A stretch of 53,991 nt of DNA from Oculatellaceae cyanobacterium Prado106 (GTDB lineage: Bacteria; Cyanobacteriota; Cyanobacteriia; Elainellales; Elainellaceae): positions 1 to 53,991 of the forward strand of contig JALOOP010000002.1 in assembly GCA_025454315.1 (NCBI GenBank), read 5' to 3'. The position numbers and the translations under genes were made by a program. The notes below the pieces were generated by a model. It was given only the letters and a program-made list of their open reading frames with translations, did no database searches and had not been told where the DNA came from. This document shows positions 43,140-50,489 of the stretch, piece after piece. Each line of letters starts with the position of its first letter. Positions within the stretch are counted from its first letter, which is position 1.

Positions 43140-43970
43140 CTAGGACCTCTGGCCAAACGAGAACCAATGTTGCAGCAGACCGAACAAGCGATCCATAATC
43201 AGTCCGACCAAGCCGATCACCAGAATCGCGGTAATAATGCTGGTGATTTTCAGGTTGTTCCACTCATTCCACACAAAGTAGCCAATCCCGCCACTCAGCA
43301 GAATTTCAGCCGCAACAATCACCAACCAGGCAATCCCTAAACTGATGCGTAACCCGGACACAATCTGGGGAGCCGCAGCAGGCAAAATCACTTTGCTAAT
43401 GGTGCGCCAGCGGGACGCGCCCAGGGTGCGTGCCACATTGAGATAGGTGGGATCGACCTGGCTCACCCCAAATTTGGTATTGATCAGGGTCGGCCAAATG
43501 CTGGTAATGGCAATGACAAAGAGTGCGGTTTTTTCGGAGTCGCGCATCAGGGCAAGCCCCAAGGGCAACCAGGCTAAGGGCGAAACGGGACGCAGGATTT
43601 GAATGAACGGATCAACGGCTTTGGAGACGACTTCGGAGAGGCCAATGAGAATGCCCAGGGGAATGGCGATCGCCGATCCAATAGCAAAGCCCATTAACAC
43701 TCGTCGCAAACTGACCAACAGCAATCGACCAATGCCCTGATCATTGGGGCCGTTGTCAAAGAAAGGATCGGAGATCCAGAACCAAAAATCGGCGATCGTC
43801 TGGCTGGCAGAGGGCATGATGGGCAAAAACAGCTTAAGTTTTGCCCCCAACTCCCAAAGCCCCAGAAACGTCAGCAGCAGCCCAATGAATAGGAGCAATG
43901 CCTGCTGATCGGAACTCAACGTGAACCGCTTCGATTTCGGCAAGGCAGCCTCTAGCGTCTGATGGATCAT
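43140..43970 (-). CDS. cynB: Cyanate ABC transporter permease
   Basis: The 276-residue inner-membrane permease has about six transmembrane helices and the EAA-type coupling loop (VARTLGASRWRTISKVILPAAAP, about residues 180-202) that contacts the ATPase. It is of the NrtB/CmpB/SsuC class. The gap to cynA is 14 bp and to cynD 2 bp, so translational coupling is likely. Cyanate specificity follows from the operon and cynS. Nitrate or bicarbonate permeases of the same family would look alike in sequence. Confidence 0.92.
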   Translation of the reverse strand: MIHQTLEAALPKSKRFTLSSDQQALLLFIGLLLTFLGLWELGAKLKLFLPIMPSASQTIADFWFWISDPFFDNGPNDQGIGRLLLVSLRRVLMGFAIGSAIAIPLGILIGLSEVVSKAVDPFIQILRPVSPLAWLPLGLALMRDSEKTALFVIAITSIWPTLINTKFGVSQVDPTYLNVARTLGASRWRTISKVILPAAAPQIVSGLRISLGIAWLVIVAAEILLSGGIGYFVWNEWNNLKITSIITAILVIGLVGLIMDRLFGLLQHWFSFGQRS

Positions 43971-43984
43971 GGCAATAAACCTGA

Positions 43985-45562
43985 CTAAACTTTGAACTTC
44001 TGAATCTGTTCTTCCACATAGGCAGCAGGATTTTTCGGATCAAAACTGTCGTACTTCAACTGTTCTATTCTTTCGGTTGCGCTCGGGGGCGTTTTCCCCA
44101 GATCCTTCTGCACTTCAGCAGCGACATCGGTCAAAAAGATTTCTTGAGCAATCTTCTCATAGTCGGCTTTGTCCTTGGGCATCAGATCCCAGCGAACCAA
44201 CTGCGCCGAAATCCATTTCGCAAAGCTCTTCCAAGGATAGGGATCAAAGCCAATCCGATCGGGCACATTCTGGGTATTGCCCAGCCCATCTTCAAACTGA
44301 CCCGTCAGCACGGCTTCCACCACGGGCAGCGGTTGGTTGAGGTATTTGCGTTCGATCAAGGCTTTGGCGATTTCGGGACGGTTGGCTGGCACACTGGCGT
44401 AGGCGGCAGCATCAATAATGGCCTTATTGACGGCGCGGAAGGTGTTGGGGTTGCCGTCAATCCAGCTTTGGCTGGCGGCAAAGGCACAGCAGGGATGGCC
44501 TTCCCAGAGATCTTTGGTCAACAGATGAATAAACCCAACCTGTTCAAAAACTGCGCGTTGATTGAACGGGTCTGGCATCAGCATGGCATCCAGTTCGCCT
44601 GCTGTCATTTTGGCCACGCTATCGGGAGGCGGAACGGGCGAGATTTGCACGTCTTTATCCGGATCTAACCCTCCCGCTGCCAGGTAGTAGCGGATCAGCA
44701 TGTTGTGCATGGAGAAGGGAAACGGAACGCCAATTTTGAAGCCTTTGAAGTCCTTGGCTTCTTTGACGGTGTCCTTGTGTCTCATGGCCACGGTGATGGC
44801 CTGTCCGTTAATGTTTTGGATACTGGCTAGCTTGATGGGGAATGAGGCCGATCCCAAGCCCAAGGTGATGGCGATCGGCATGGGGGAGAGCATGTGGTAG
44901 GCATCGAGTTCTCCGGCGATCGCCGAATCTCTCACCGCCGCCCAGTTCGGCATTTTCTTGACCTGCACATTCAAACCATACTTACTATAAAAGCCCAGTG
45001 GCTCAGACATGACAATCGGCGTGGCGCAAGTGATGGGAATAAACCCAATGGTCAGATCTTTCTTCTCCAAATTGGCAGGCACATCGGCAGCAGGAGACTG
45101 CTGGGCTGACTCGCCCGAGGGCTGCTCCGCACAACTGGCAATCTTCACCAGGGCAGCGGCCACCACCACCCGTTTGAGAAACTCTCTGCGGCTAAAATCA
45201 CCCTGACGAATCGTATTACTAAAAAACTCTGTCGCATTTGCCCCAAACGCAGCGGCCATCACCTGATCCAATCCACCCGCTTCTCGAATCAGCTCCTGAC
45301 AAAACCGCTCCCGCTCCGGATTACCGCCGCCAATCTGACGCAGCAGCAGCGCTTCCTTCATCTCCACTTCGGTCAAAGTTCTGGCCAAAGCCACTGTCTC
45401 AGGCTTATACAATCCCATGCGAACCAGATCATCGATCAACTCGCTCGGTTCCTGGGGCATTCCCTCCGCCGCCTGCCAGTGATCTTCCGGAAAATGAGTT
45501 CCCCCGCAGGGGCAACGGCTTAGCTCGGCTGGAGACTGCAATCCAATATTCGTCAATACCAT
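43985..45562 (-). CDS. cynA: Cyanate ABC transporter substrate-binding protein, extended N-terminus
   Basis: The 525-residue protein is of the CmpA/NrtA family. The binding-protein part (about 165-525) has the family's LTIGFIPITCATPIVMSEPL opening and EGHPCCAF. Residues 1-120 are unusual: CPCGGTHFPEDH (C17, C19, H23) gives a possible metal-binding cluster, then helices (PERERFCQELIREAGGL). A twin-arginine motif SRREFLK (124-130) and hydrophobic segment ending IASC (C144) follow, so the Tat/lipoprotein signal is internal. A 12-nt spacing separates AGGAG from the ATG. The extension may be cytoplasmic and cleaved, or act in export. It is the first gene of the cyn operon. Confidence 0.9.
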   Translation of the reverse strand: MVLTNIGLQSPAELSRCPCGGTHFPEDHWQAAEGMPQEPSELIDDLVRMGLYKPETVALARTLTEVEMKEALLLRQIGGGNPERERFCQELIREAGGLDQVMAAAFGANATEFFSNTIRQGDFSRREFLKRVVVAAALVKIASCAEQPSGESAQQSPAADVPANLEKKDLTIGFIPITCATPIVMSEPLGFYSKYGLNVQVKKMPNWAAVRDSAIAGELDAYHMLSPMPIAITLGLGSASFPIKLASIQNINGQAITVAMRHKDTVKEAKDFKGFKIGVPFPFSMHNMLIRYYLAAGGLDPDKDVQISPVPPPDSVAKMTAGELDAMLMPDPFNQRAVFEQVGFIHLLTKDLWEGHPCCAFAASQSWIDGNPNTFRAVNKAIIDAAAYASVPANRPEIAKALIERKYLNQPLPVVEAVLTGQFEDGLGNTQNVPDRIGFDPYPWKSFAKWISAQLVRWDLMPKDKADYEKIAQEIFLTDVAAEVQKDLGKTPPSATERIEQLKYDSFDPKNPAAYVEEQIQKFKV

Positions 45563-45737
45563 AAGCTGTTGTGACTCCTCTTCAAAGTAATCGATTGTGT
45601 TCAGGGCAGTAATCTCTACTCAAGCCTTATCGAACTCCATTGAGTAATGCTCGAAGGAATATTATTTTTATTCAGGTGGTTAGGTCAGGTGAACGAGCGA
45701 AACATCTCTGGTAAACCATCTCTGTTCCCTCCTTTGA

Positions 45738-45771
45738 TCAACCAGATTAGAATGTCAACCAGATTAGAATG
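45738..45771. repeat. 17-bp perfect direct repeat upstream of cynA
   Basis: TCAACCAGATTAGAATG occurs twice in tandem, without mismatch, 175-209 bp upstream of cynA. It could be a regulator binding site or a duplication. Confidence 0.9.
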
Positions 45772-46106
45772 AAAAGTCCAATACCCCGTAGCATATCAGC
45801 CATGCTCAAAGATCACATTGGATTCTTCTTTGCAAGAATAGGACTTTCTTTCGCTCTTTATGATTGCGATCGCCAGAGGATTTCCGCAACGAGTCTGCTG
45901 GCGACTCTCTAAGATACCCTTCAGAGCGCTGGCATCGGCTTCGTTTGCAGGCCGCCCGTAGATGAATCACGGGCTATAAGCCCAAAGTCCATTTTAATGG
46001 AATGTGGAGGCTGGAAAGCTCTATGGAGAGACCTTTCAACCTATTTATGAAGCTCGAAAATTAATCCAGGAATTGCTCTCTGAAATCACCGAGTTAGGAC
46101 ATTTCC

Positions 46107-46177
46107 AGGAAAGAAGATCCCAGATTTTTCGTGGTGTGGCTTCGCCACACCACGAAAAATCTGGGATCTTCTTTCCT
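46107..46177. repeat. Perfect 34-bp palindromic hairpin
   Basis: The arms 46107-46140 (AGGAAAGAAGATCCCAGATT … GTGGTGTGGC) and 46144-46177 are exact inverted complements separated by only TTC. This gives a 34-bp uninterrupted stem with no following T-tract. It sits within the gap 45563-46487, which otherwise holds the 45738 repeat, the 46226 and 46421 elements and no supported gene (the 98-codon frame 46004-46300 passes straight through it). Confidence 0.95.
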
Positions 46178-46225
46178 AGAGATCACCTTATGTCAAGCTC
46201 CAACTCAGCGATGCTCGCAGCGATG

Positions 46226-46275
46226 AGGACTAAAGTCCTCACTACAAACAGGCTTGTAGTAAGGACTTCAGTCCT
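46226..46275. repeat. Palindromic AGGACTAAAGTCCT element, copy 2
   Basis: AGGACTAAAGTCCT (46226-46239) and AGGACTTCAGTCCT (46262-46275) flank TCACTACAAACAGGCTTGTA. It is the second copy of the element at 26523-26572, with one change. Confidence 0.85.
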
Positions 46276-46420
46276 TACAAACCAGCATCTAGACCCATAA
46301 ATCCAGAAGCTAGAATCTGTAAAATCCGGCGATACTGGGAATTACTCCTAGGACTCTAATTCCTTACGGTTCTCAGTTATTCTTCATCCTGACATTGAAG
46401 CAGGATTTATGGCTGTGATG

Positions 46421-46451
46421 TTGGGTTGCGCTACGCTCCACCCAATCTACA
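46421..46451. repeat. TTGGGTTGCGCTACGCTCCA dispersed repeat, copy 2
   Basis: TTGGGTTGCGCTACGCTCCA followed by CCCAATCTACA is the inverted left terminus of the element at 7532-7660. The arms TTGGGT and ACCCAA pair. Confidence 0.8.
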
Positions 46452-46487
46452 GGGACTGGTTTTACAGATCCCTACATGACTTGATCT

Positions 46488-47252
46488 CTACGCCGATCGC
46501 AACTGTACCGCCCTACGCCAAGACTGGGGAGAATCGTCGTGGACTTGTCGAAACTGGCGCGTGAAGTAGCCCACATCCGCATAGCCGATCGCTTCTGCAA
46601 TCTGTCGTACCGATTGGTTGGTTTCTCGTAATAAATTGCGAGCTTGCAGCATTCGCCGTTCAATGATCCAGCGCTTGACGCTGTGCCCGGTTAATTCTTG
46701 GGTTAAGTTGGTTAAATAGGCCGCAGAATAGCCAGCAGCCTGAGCCACCTCGCTGAGGGTGATGGGCTGATGATAGTGGGTTTCAATGAACGCAAACACC
46801 TGGGATAAGCGAGGACAAGCAGGGAAAATGCTGTTTTCCGCCTGACGGTTGGCGGGGTGAGCCACCAGGCAATCGCGCAACTGTGCCTGACGGGCTAAAC
46901 GGGCGGTAATGGCTGCAAGAAACTGCTCCAGGCTACAGGGCTTGGTTAGATAGTCATCTGCGCCCAGCGTCATGCCCTGGCGCAAATCTGGCATCGTTGC
47001 CATTGCGGTCAGAAAGATCAAGGGAATAGAGGCTGTGGCATGATACTGACGCATCGCCGCAAGCACCCCATAGCCATCAATGTCGGGCATCATGATGTCA
47101 CAGATGACCAGGTCGGGTAAATGGGTTTGGGCGAGTTTGATGCCCAGGGTGCCATTCTCAGCTTCAAGCGCACAGAAGCCCTCATAGGTCAGGCACTTGA
47201 TGAAAATATTGCGGGTTTCTGCCTCATCCTCAATGACCAAAATTTTTGCCAT
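46488..47252 (-). CDS. Response regulator, REC plus AraC-type HTH
   Basis: The 254-residue two-component regulator has a receiver domain (about 1-120) with the acidic pocket E8-D9, phospho-acceptor D52 (LVICDIMMPD) and the K103 region (YLTKPCS), and a C-terminal AraC-type double helix-turn-helix (about 150-250) with FIETHYHQPITLSEVAQAAGYSAAY and VRQIAEAIGYADVGYFTRQF. It activates or represses transcription by binding DNA when phosphorylated. It lies divergent from the histidine kinase with a 193-bp gap that would contain both promoters. A TGTA-N6-TACA palindrome sits at about 47337-47350. The target genes are not known; xdhAB is the next operon on the kinase side. Confidence 0.94.
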   Translation of the reverse strand: MAKILVIEDEAETRNIFIKCLTYEGFCALEAENGTLGIKLAQTHLPDLVICDIMMPDIDGYGVLAAMRQYHATASIPLIFLTAMATMPDLRQGMTLGADDYLTKPCSLEQFLAAITARLARQAQLRDCLVAHPANRQAENSIFPACPRLSQVFAFIETHYHQPITLSEVAQAAGYSAAYLTNLTQELTGHSVKRWIIERRMLQARNLLRETNQSVRQIAEAIGYADVGYFTRQFRQVHDDSPQSWRRAVQLRSA

Positions 47253-47445
47253 AGCTGCCTAATTCCCAGAACCTCCTCAAGTCCTGTAGGGTAGTCTTTA
47301 GTTCCTATTTCTAGCGGGACTGGAAAATCTTGTTCGTGTAGTAGGATACAAATTACTGGTTACCTTGGATTCATTCTGCATAGGATGCGCCAGACTGGAA
47401 TGATCAAACTGAAATGAGCAGACTGGATTGAGCAAATGTAACGTT

Positions 47446-48738
47446 ATGCGACAATACTATTGGTTACCCTCAGACCCACTTCGAGCAGACCCACTTCAAG
47501 TAGACCCACTTCAAGCAGAGCCATCTACAACGTCACCGACTGCTTCACCCACTGAGCCAACTCATGAGGATCTGGAGGCACTGCGTCGCCAGCAAAAACT
47601 GATTCTCAACTCAATTGGCGAAGGCGTTTACGGGGTCGATCGCCAGGGTCGAGTCACCTTTGTCAATCCTGCAGCAGCCACCATGATCGGCTGGTCAATC
47701 GAGGACTTGGTGGGTCAAGTCATGCATTCGGTCTTGCACCATTCCAAACCCGACGGCCAACCCTATCCGATTTACGAATGCCCTATCTATGAGGCGATCC
47801 GCGATGGCCGGGTTCACCGCACCTATACGGAAGTATTTTGGCGAAAGGATGGTTCCAGTTTTCCAGTAGAGTACATCAGCACCCCCATTCAAAACGAGCA
47901 GGGGGAATTGATTGGAGCAGTGGTCACCTTTCAGGATATTACTCAGCGGAAATGGGCTGAAGCCGTCCTCCAGAGAACCAATGAGGAACTGGAGTTGAAA
48001 GTGCGCGATCGCACCGAAGAACTCCAGCAGGCCAATGAGCAACTCCAGGAACTGAGTGAACTGAAATCCCGCTTTGTAGCCATGGTCTGTCACGAGTTTC
48101 GCAATCCGCTCAACAATATTTTGCTGTCGGCTTCTTCGCTCCAGCGCTACGACGCGCATCTCTCTAGCGATCAACGACTGGAGTACATTCAGAATGTCGA
48201 AACGAATGTGGAGCGCATGACTCGGATGATTGACGATATTTTAGTGATTGGCAAAATCGAAGCCCATCGTCTGACGCTGCAACCCGCACCCTTAGAGTTA
48301 ATCCAATTTTGTCGTTCACTGGTGGCCGAAATGCAGTTTCTTGCTGCTGAACATCAGCTATCGATCACCAGTCGCCACCGTCAACTGATCGCCGAATTGG
48401 ACGAAAAGCTACTGAGGTCAATCCTGACCAATCTGTTGGCCAATTCCATCCGCTATTCCCGCCCCCAAAACCAGATCCATCTACAACTGCTAAAACGCAA
48501 CGACCAGGTGATCTTTCGGCTGAGCGATCGCGGCATTGGCATCCCCAGCGATGATTTGCCCCATTTGTTTGATCCCTTCTATCGCGGCAAGAATGTCAGC
48601 AATACACCTGGAACGGGACTGGGTTTAAACATTGTCAAGCGATTCGTCGATCTCCATCACGGACATATCCAAGTGAATAGCAAGTTGAACGTGGGAACTA
48701 CTTTTACGCTGACGTTTCCCTGTCAAGCCACTGGATGA
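47446..48738 (+). CDS. PAS sensor histidine kinase
   Basis: From ATG at 47446 the protein has 430 residues. Parts are a short repeat-rich start (ADPLQVDPLQA from three 15-bp DNA units, 47474-47518), a PAS domain (about 50-170, ILNSIGEGVYGVDRQGRVTF), a coiled coil (about 175-210), HisKA with the phospho-accepting histidine in VCHEFRNPLNN (H216) and HATPase with N-box LTNLLANSIRYS, G1 DRGIGIP and G2 GTGLGLNIV. There is no signal peptide or TM helix, so it is cytoplasmic, which fits a redox, light or small-molecule PAS ligand. It is divergent from its likely partner REC-AraC. A TTG at 47428 would add six residues. Confidence 0.93.
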   Translation: MRQYYWLPSDPLRADPLQVDPLQAEPSTTSPTASPTEPTHEDLEALRRQQKLILNSIGEGVYGVDRQGRVTFVNPAAATMIGWSIEDLVGQVMHSVLHHSKPDGQPYPIYECPIYEAIRDGRVHRTYTEVFWRKDGSSFPVEYISTPIQNEQGELIGAVVTFQDITQRKWAEAVLQRTNEELELKVRDRTEELQQANEQLQELSELKSRFVAMVCHEFRNPLNNILLSASSLQRYDAHLSSDQRLEYIQNVETNVERMTRMIDDILVIGKIEAHRLTLQPAPLELIQFCRSLVAEMQFLAAEHQLSITSRHRQLIAELDEKLLRSILTNLLANSIRYSRPQNQIHLQLLKRNDQVIFRLSDRGIGIPSDDLPHLFDPFYRGKNVSNTPGTGLGLNIVKRFVDLHHGHIQVNSKLNVGTTFTLTFPCQATG

Positions 48739-48939
48739 GATCGGCGATCGCAGGGGTTTAACACGCACTAGCTCTTTCCAGGCGCATCAAGCAAATGGTT
48801 ATGTTCTGATTGGTGAACTGGCTCAGTTAGGGCGTGTGTGTATGACGACACCAATCAATGAATGGAGGGGGCGATCGCCGGTTCAGGAAATTCGCTTTTA
48901 GGGTTTTCGCTGGGTCGTTTCACCTGGGTAGGACAGCCT

Positions 48940-48967
48940 TTGGGACTCCAATTGCATCTGGTATAAT
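48940..48967 (+). promoter_or_regulatory. Candidate promoter of xdhAB
   Basis: TTGGGA (48940-48945), a 16-bp spacer and TATAAT (48962-48967) form a sigma70-type promoter, with 4 of 6 matches in -35 and all six in -10. It lies 85 bp upstream of the xdhA ATG in the 314-bp gap 48739-49052, which has no supported gene otherwise. Confidence 0.55.
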
Positions 48968-49052
48968 GCAACCACGATGCTGAGACTCCCCCGATGGGTG
49001 TCTAATGGCATTTTCTTTGAGAAGACTTGCCCCTCATCCCTGAACTCTTCCC

Positions 49053-50489
49053 ATGCCCCCTACCCCGCTCACCTTCACACTCAACGGCCAAACCCTGTAT
49101 CTCCAGGATGTCTCTCCCTCCATGACGCTGCTGCGCTATCTTCAGCAGAGCGATCGCACGGGCACCAAAGAAGGCTGCGGCGACGGTGACTGTGGAGCCT
49201 GCACGGTGGCCATTCTGGGTCAAGATGCCAACGGGAATCCGCAATACCAGGCGATGAATAGCTGCTTGATCCCTTTGGGGGCGATCGCCGGACGCCACAT
49301 CGTTACTGTAGAAGGCTTAACCGTGGAAGGGCTAGCCGAAAGCGAACTTCATCCCGTTCAGGCGGCCATGGTGGCAACGGGCGGTTCCCAATGCGGCTAC
49401 TGTACGCCGGGGTTCATCATGAGCCTGTTTGCGGCCTACTATGAGGGCAAAGTCGATGATCTGTCCGTCGAGGGCAATCTCTGTCGGTGCACGGGCTATC
49501 TGCCGATTCGTCGCGCGGCCCAGGCTGTCATGCAAGAACAAGCCGCCCGAGGATCGATTGCTGCACCGGGCGATCGCTTTGCCACCGCCCTCTCCCAGGC
49601 TCCCGTCTCCCTGCCGCCCCTCGATTACCGCAGCGTCACCCAGCAGTTCTACCGCCCCACTCACTTACAAATCTTGCTGGAACTGCTCCAGCAGCATCCC
49701 CAGGCTACCTTGCTGGCAGGTGGTACCGATCTGGGACTGGACATGAGTCATGATCGGCGATCGTTCCCTCTGCTGATCTCCCTCGAAGCTATCCCAGAAT
49801 TGCAAGCCATTGAACAGACTGACACCCAGGTTGAAATTGGCGCAGCCGTTCCCCTCAGTCGCATTGAAACTCAGCTTCACGGCCTGTTCCCGGCTCTTGA
49901 TGAAATGCTGCACTGGTTTGCTGCGCGTCAGGTTCGCAATCGAGCCACGCTGGGCGGCAACATTGGCACCGCTTCCCCCATTGGCGATTTGCCGCCCGTC
50001 CTGCTGGCCTTGGATGCCACGCTGCAACTGGCTAGCCTGCAAGGGACGCGCCGGGTGGCGATCGCCGATTTCTTCACCGGCTACCGTCAAACCATCCTCC
50101 AACCTGGAGAAGTGATTGTGTCCATCCAGATTCCCCAAACTCTTTTCCCAGGAGCAGTTCGGCGGATCAGCAACTCCTACAAAGTCGGCAAACGCGGCAC
50201 CGATGATATTAGTATTGTCGCTGCTGCTTTCACGATTGATCTGGATGAGGGCGATCGCATCCATCATGCCAGATTGGCCTACGGTGGGGTAGCGGCCACT
50301 CCCATTCGGGCGATCGCAGTCGAAAACTGGCTGCTGGGCAAACCCTGGAGTCTGGACACTGTGCAACAGGCCAAACCCTTGCTGCAAGAAGTCTTTACTC
50401 CCCTCACTGATTTGCGGGGTAGTGCTGCCTATCGTAAACGACTGGTGGCGAACCTGTTTGAGAAGTTTTTTGTCGAGGAATCGTCATGA
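49053..50489 (+). CDS. xdhA: Xanthine dehydrogenase-type small subunit (2Fe-2S and FAD)
   Basis: The 478-residue subunit joins an N-terminal plant-type [2Fe-2S] domain (C42, C47, C50, C71), an all-helical second [2Fe-2S] domain (C114, C117, C144, C146) and a FAD-binding domain (about 205-360, LLAGGTDLGLDM, NIGTASPIGD) with the CO-dehydrogenase flavoprotein C-terminal region. It carries electrons from the molybdenum site to NAD+. The 4-bp overlap (ATGA) with the large subunit couples translation. Hypoxanthine/xanthine oxidation in purine catabolism is the typical role. Purine use would suit a nitrogen-scavenging context with cyn, but that is inference. Confidence 0.93.
   Translation: MPPTPLTFTLNGQTLYLQDVSPSMTLLRYLQQSDRTGTKEGCGDGDCGACTVAILGQDANGNPQYQAMNSCLIPLGAIAGRHIVTVEGLTVEGLAESELHPVQAAMVATGGSQCGYCTPGFIMSLFAAYYEGKVDDLSVEGNLCRCTGYLPIRRAAQAVMQEQAARGSIAAPGDRFATALSQAPVSLPPLDYRSVTQQFYRPTHLQILLELLQQHPQATLLAGGTDLGLDMSHDRRSFPLLISLEAIPELQAIEQTDTQVEIGAAVPLSRIETQLHGLFPALDEMLHWFAARQVRNRATLGGNIGTASPIGDLPPVLLALDATLQLASLQGTRRVAIADFFTGYRQTILQPGEVIVSIQIPQTLFPGAVRRISNSYKVGKRGTDDISIVAAAFTIDLDEGDRIHHARLAYGGVAATPIRAIAVENWLLGKPWSLDTVQQAKPLLQEVFTPLTDLRGSAAYRKRLVANLFEKFFVEESS

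Noticed and set aside
45601-45625. NtcA-type site upstream of cynA (GTA-N5-TAC on the minus strand)
   Set aside because: The spacing is 5, not 8, and there is no well-placed -10.
46004-46300. 98-residue plus-strand ORF
   Set aside because: It runs through the perfect 34-bp palindrome and the AGGACT element and has no family likeness.
48739-48900. Protein-like fragment (ANGYVLIGELAQLGRV) after the kinase gene
   Set aside because: It has no start codon and no family I can name, so it is too weak to call even as a pseudogene.
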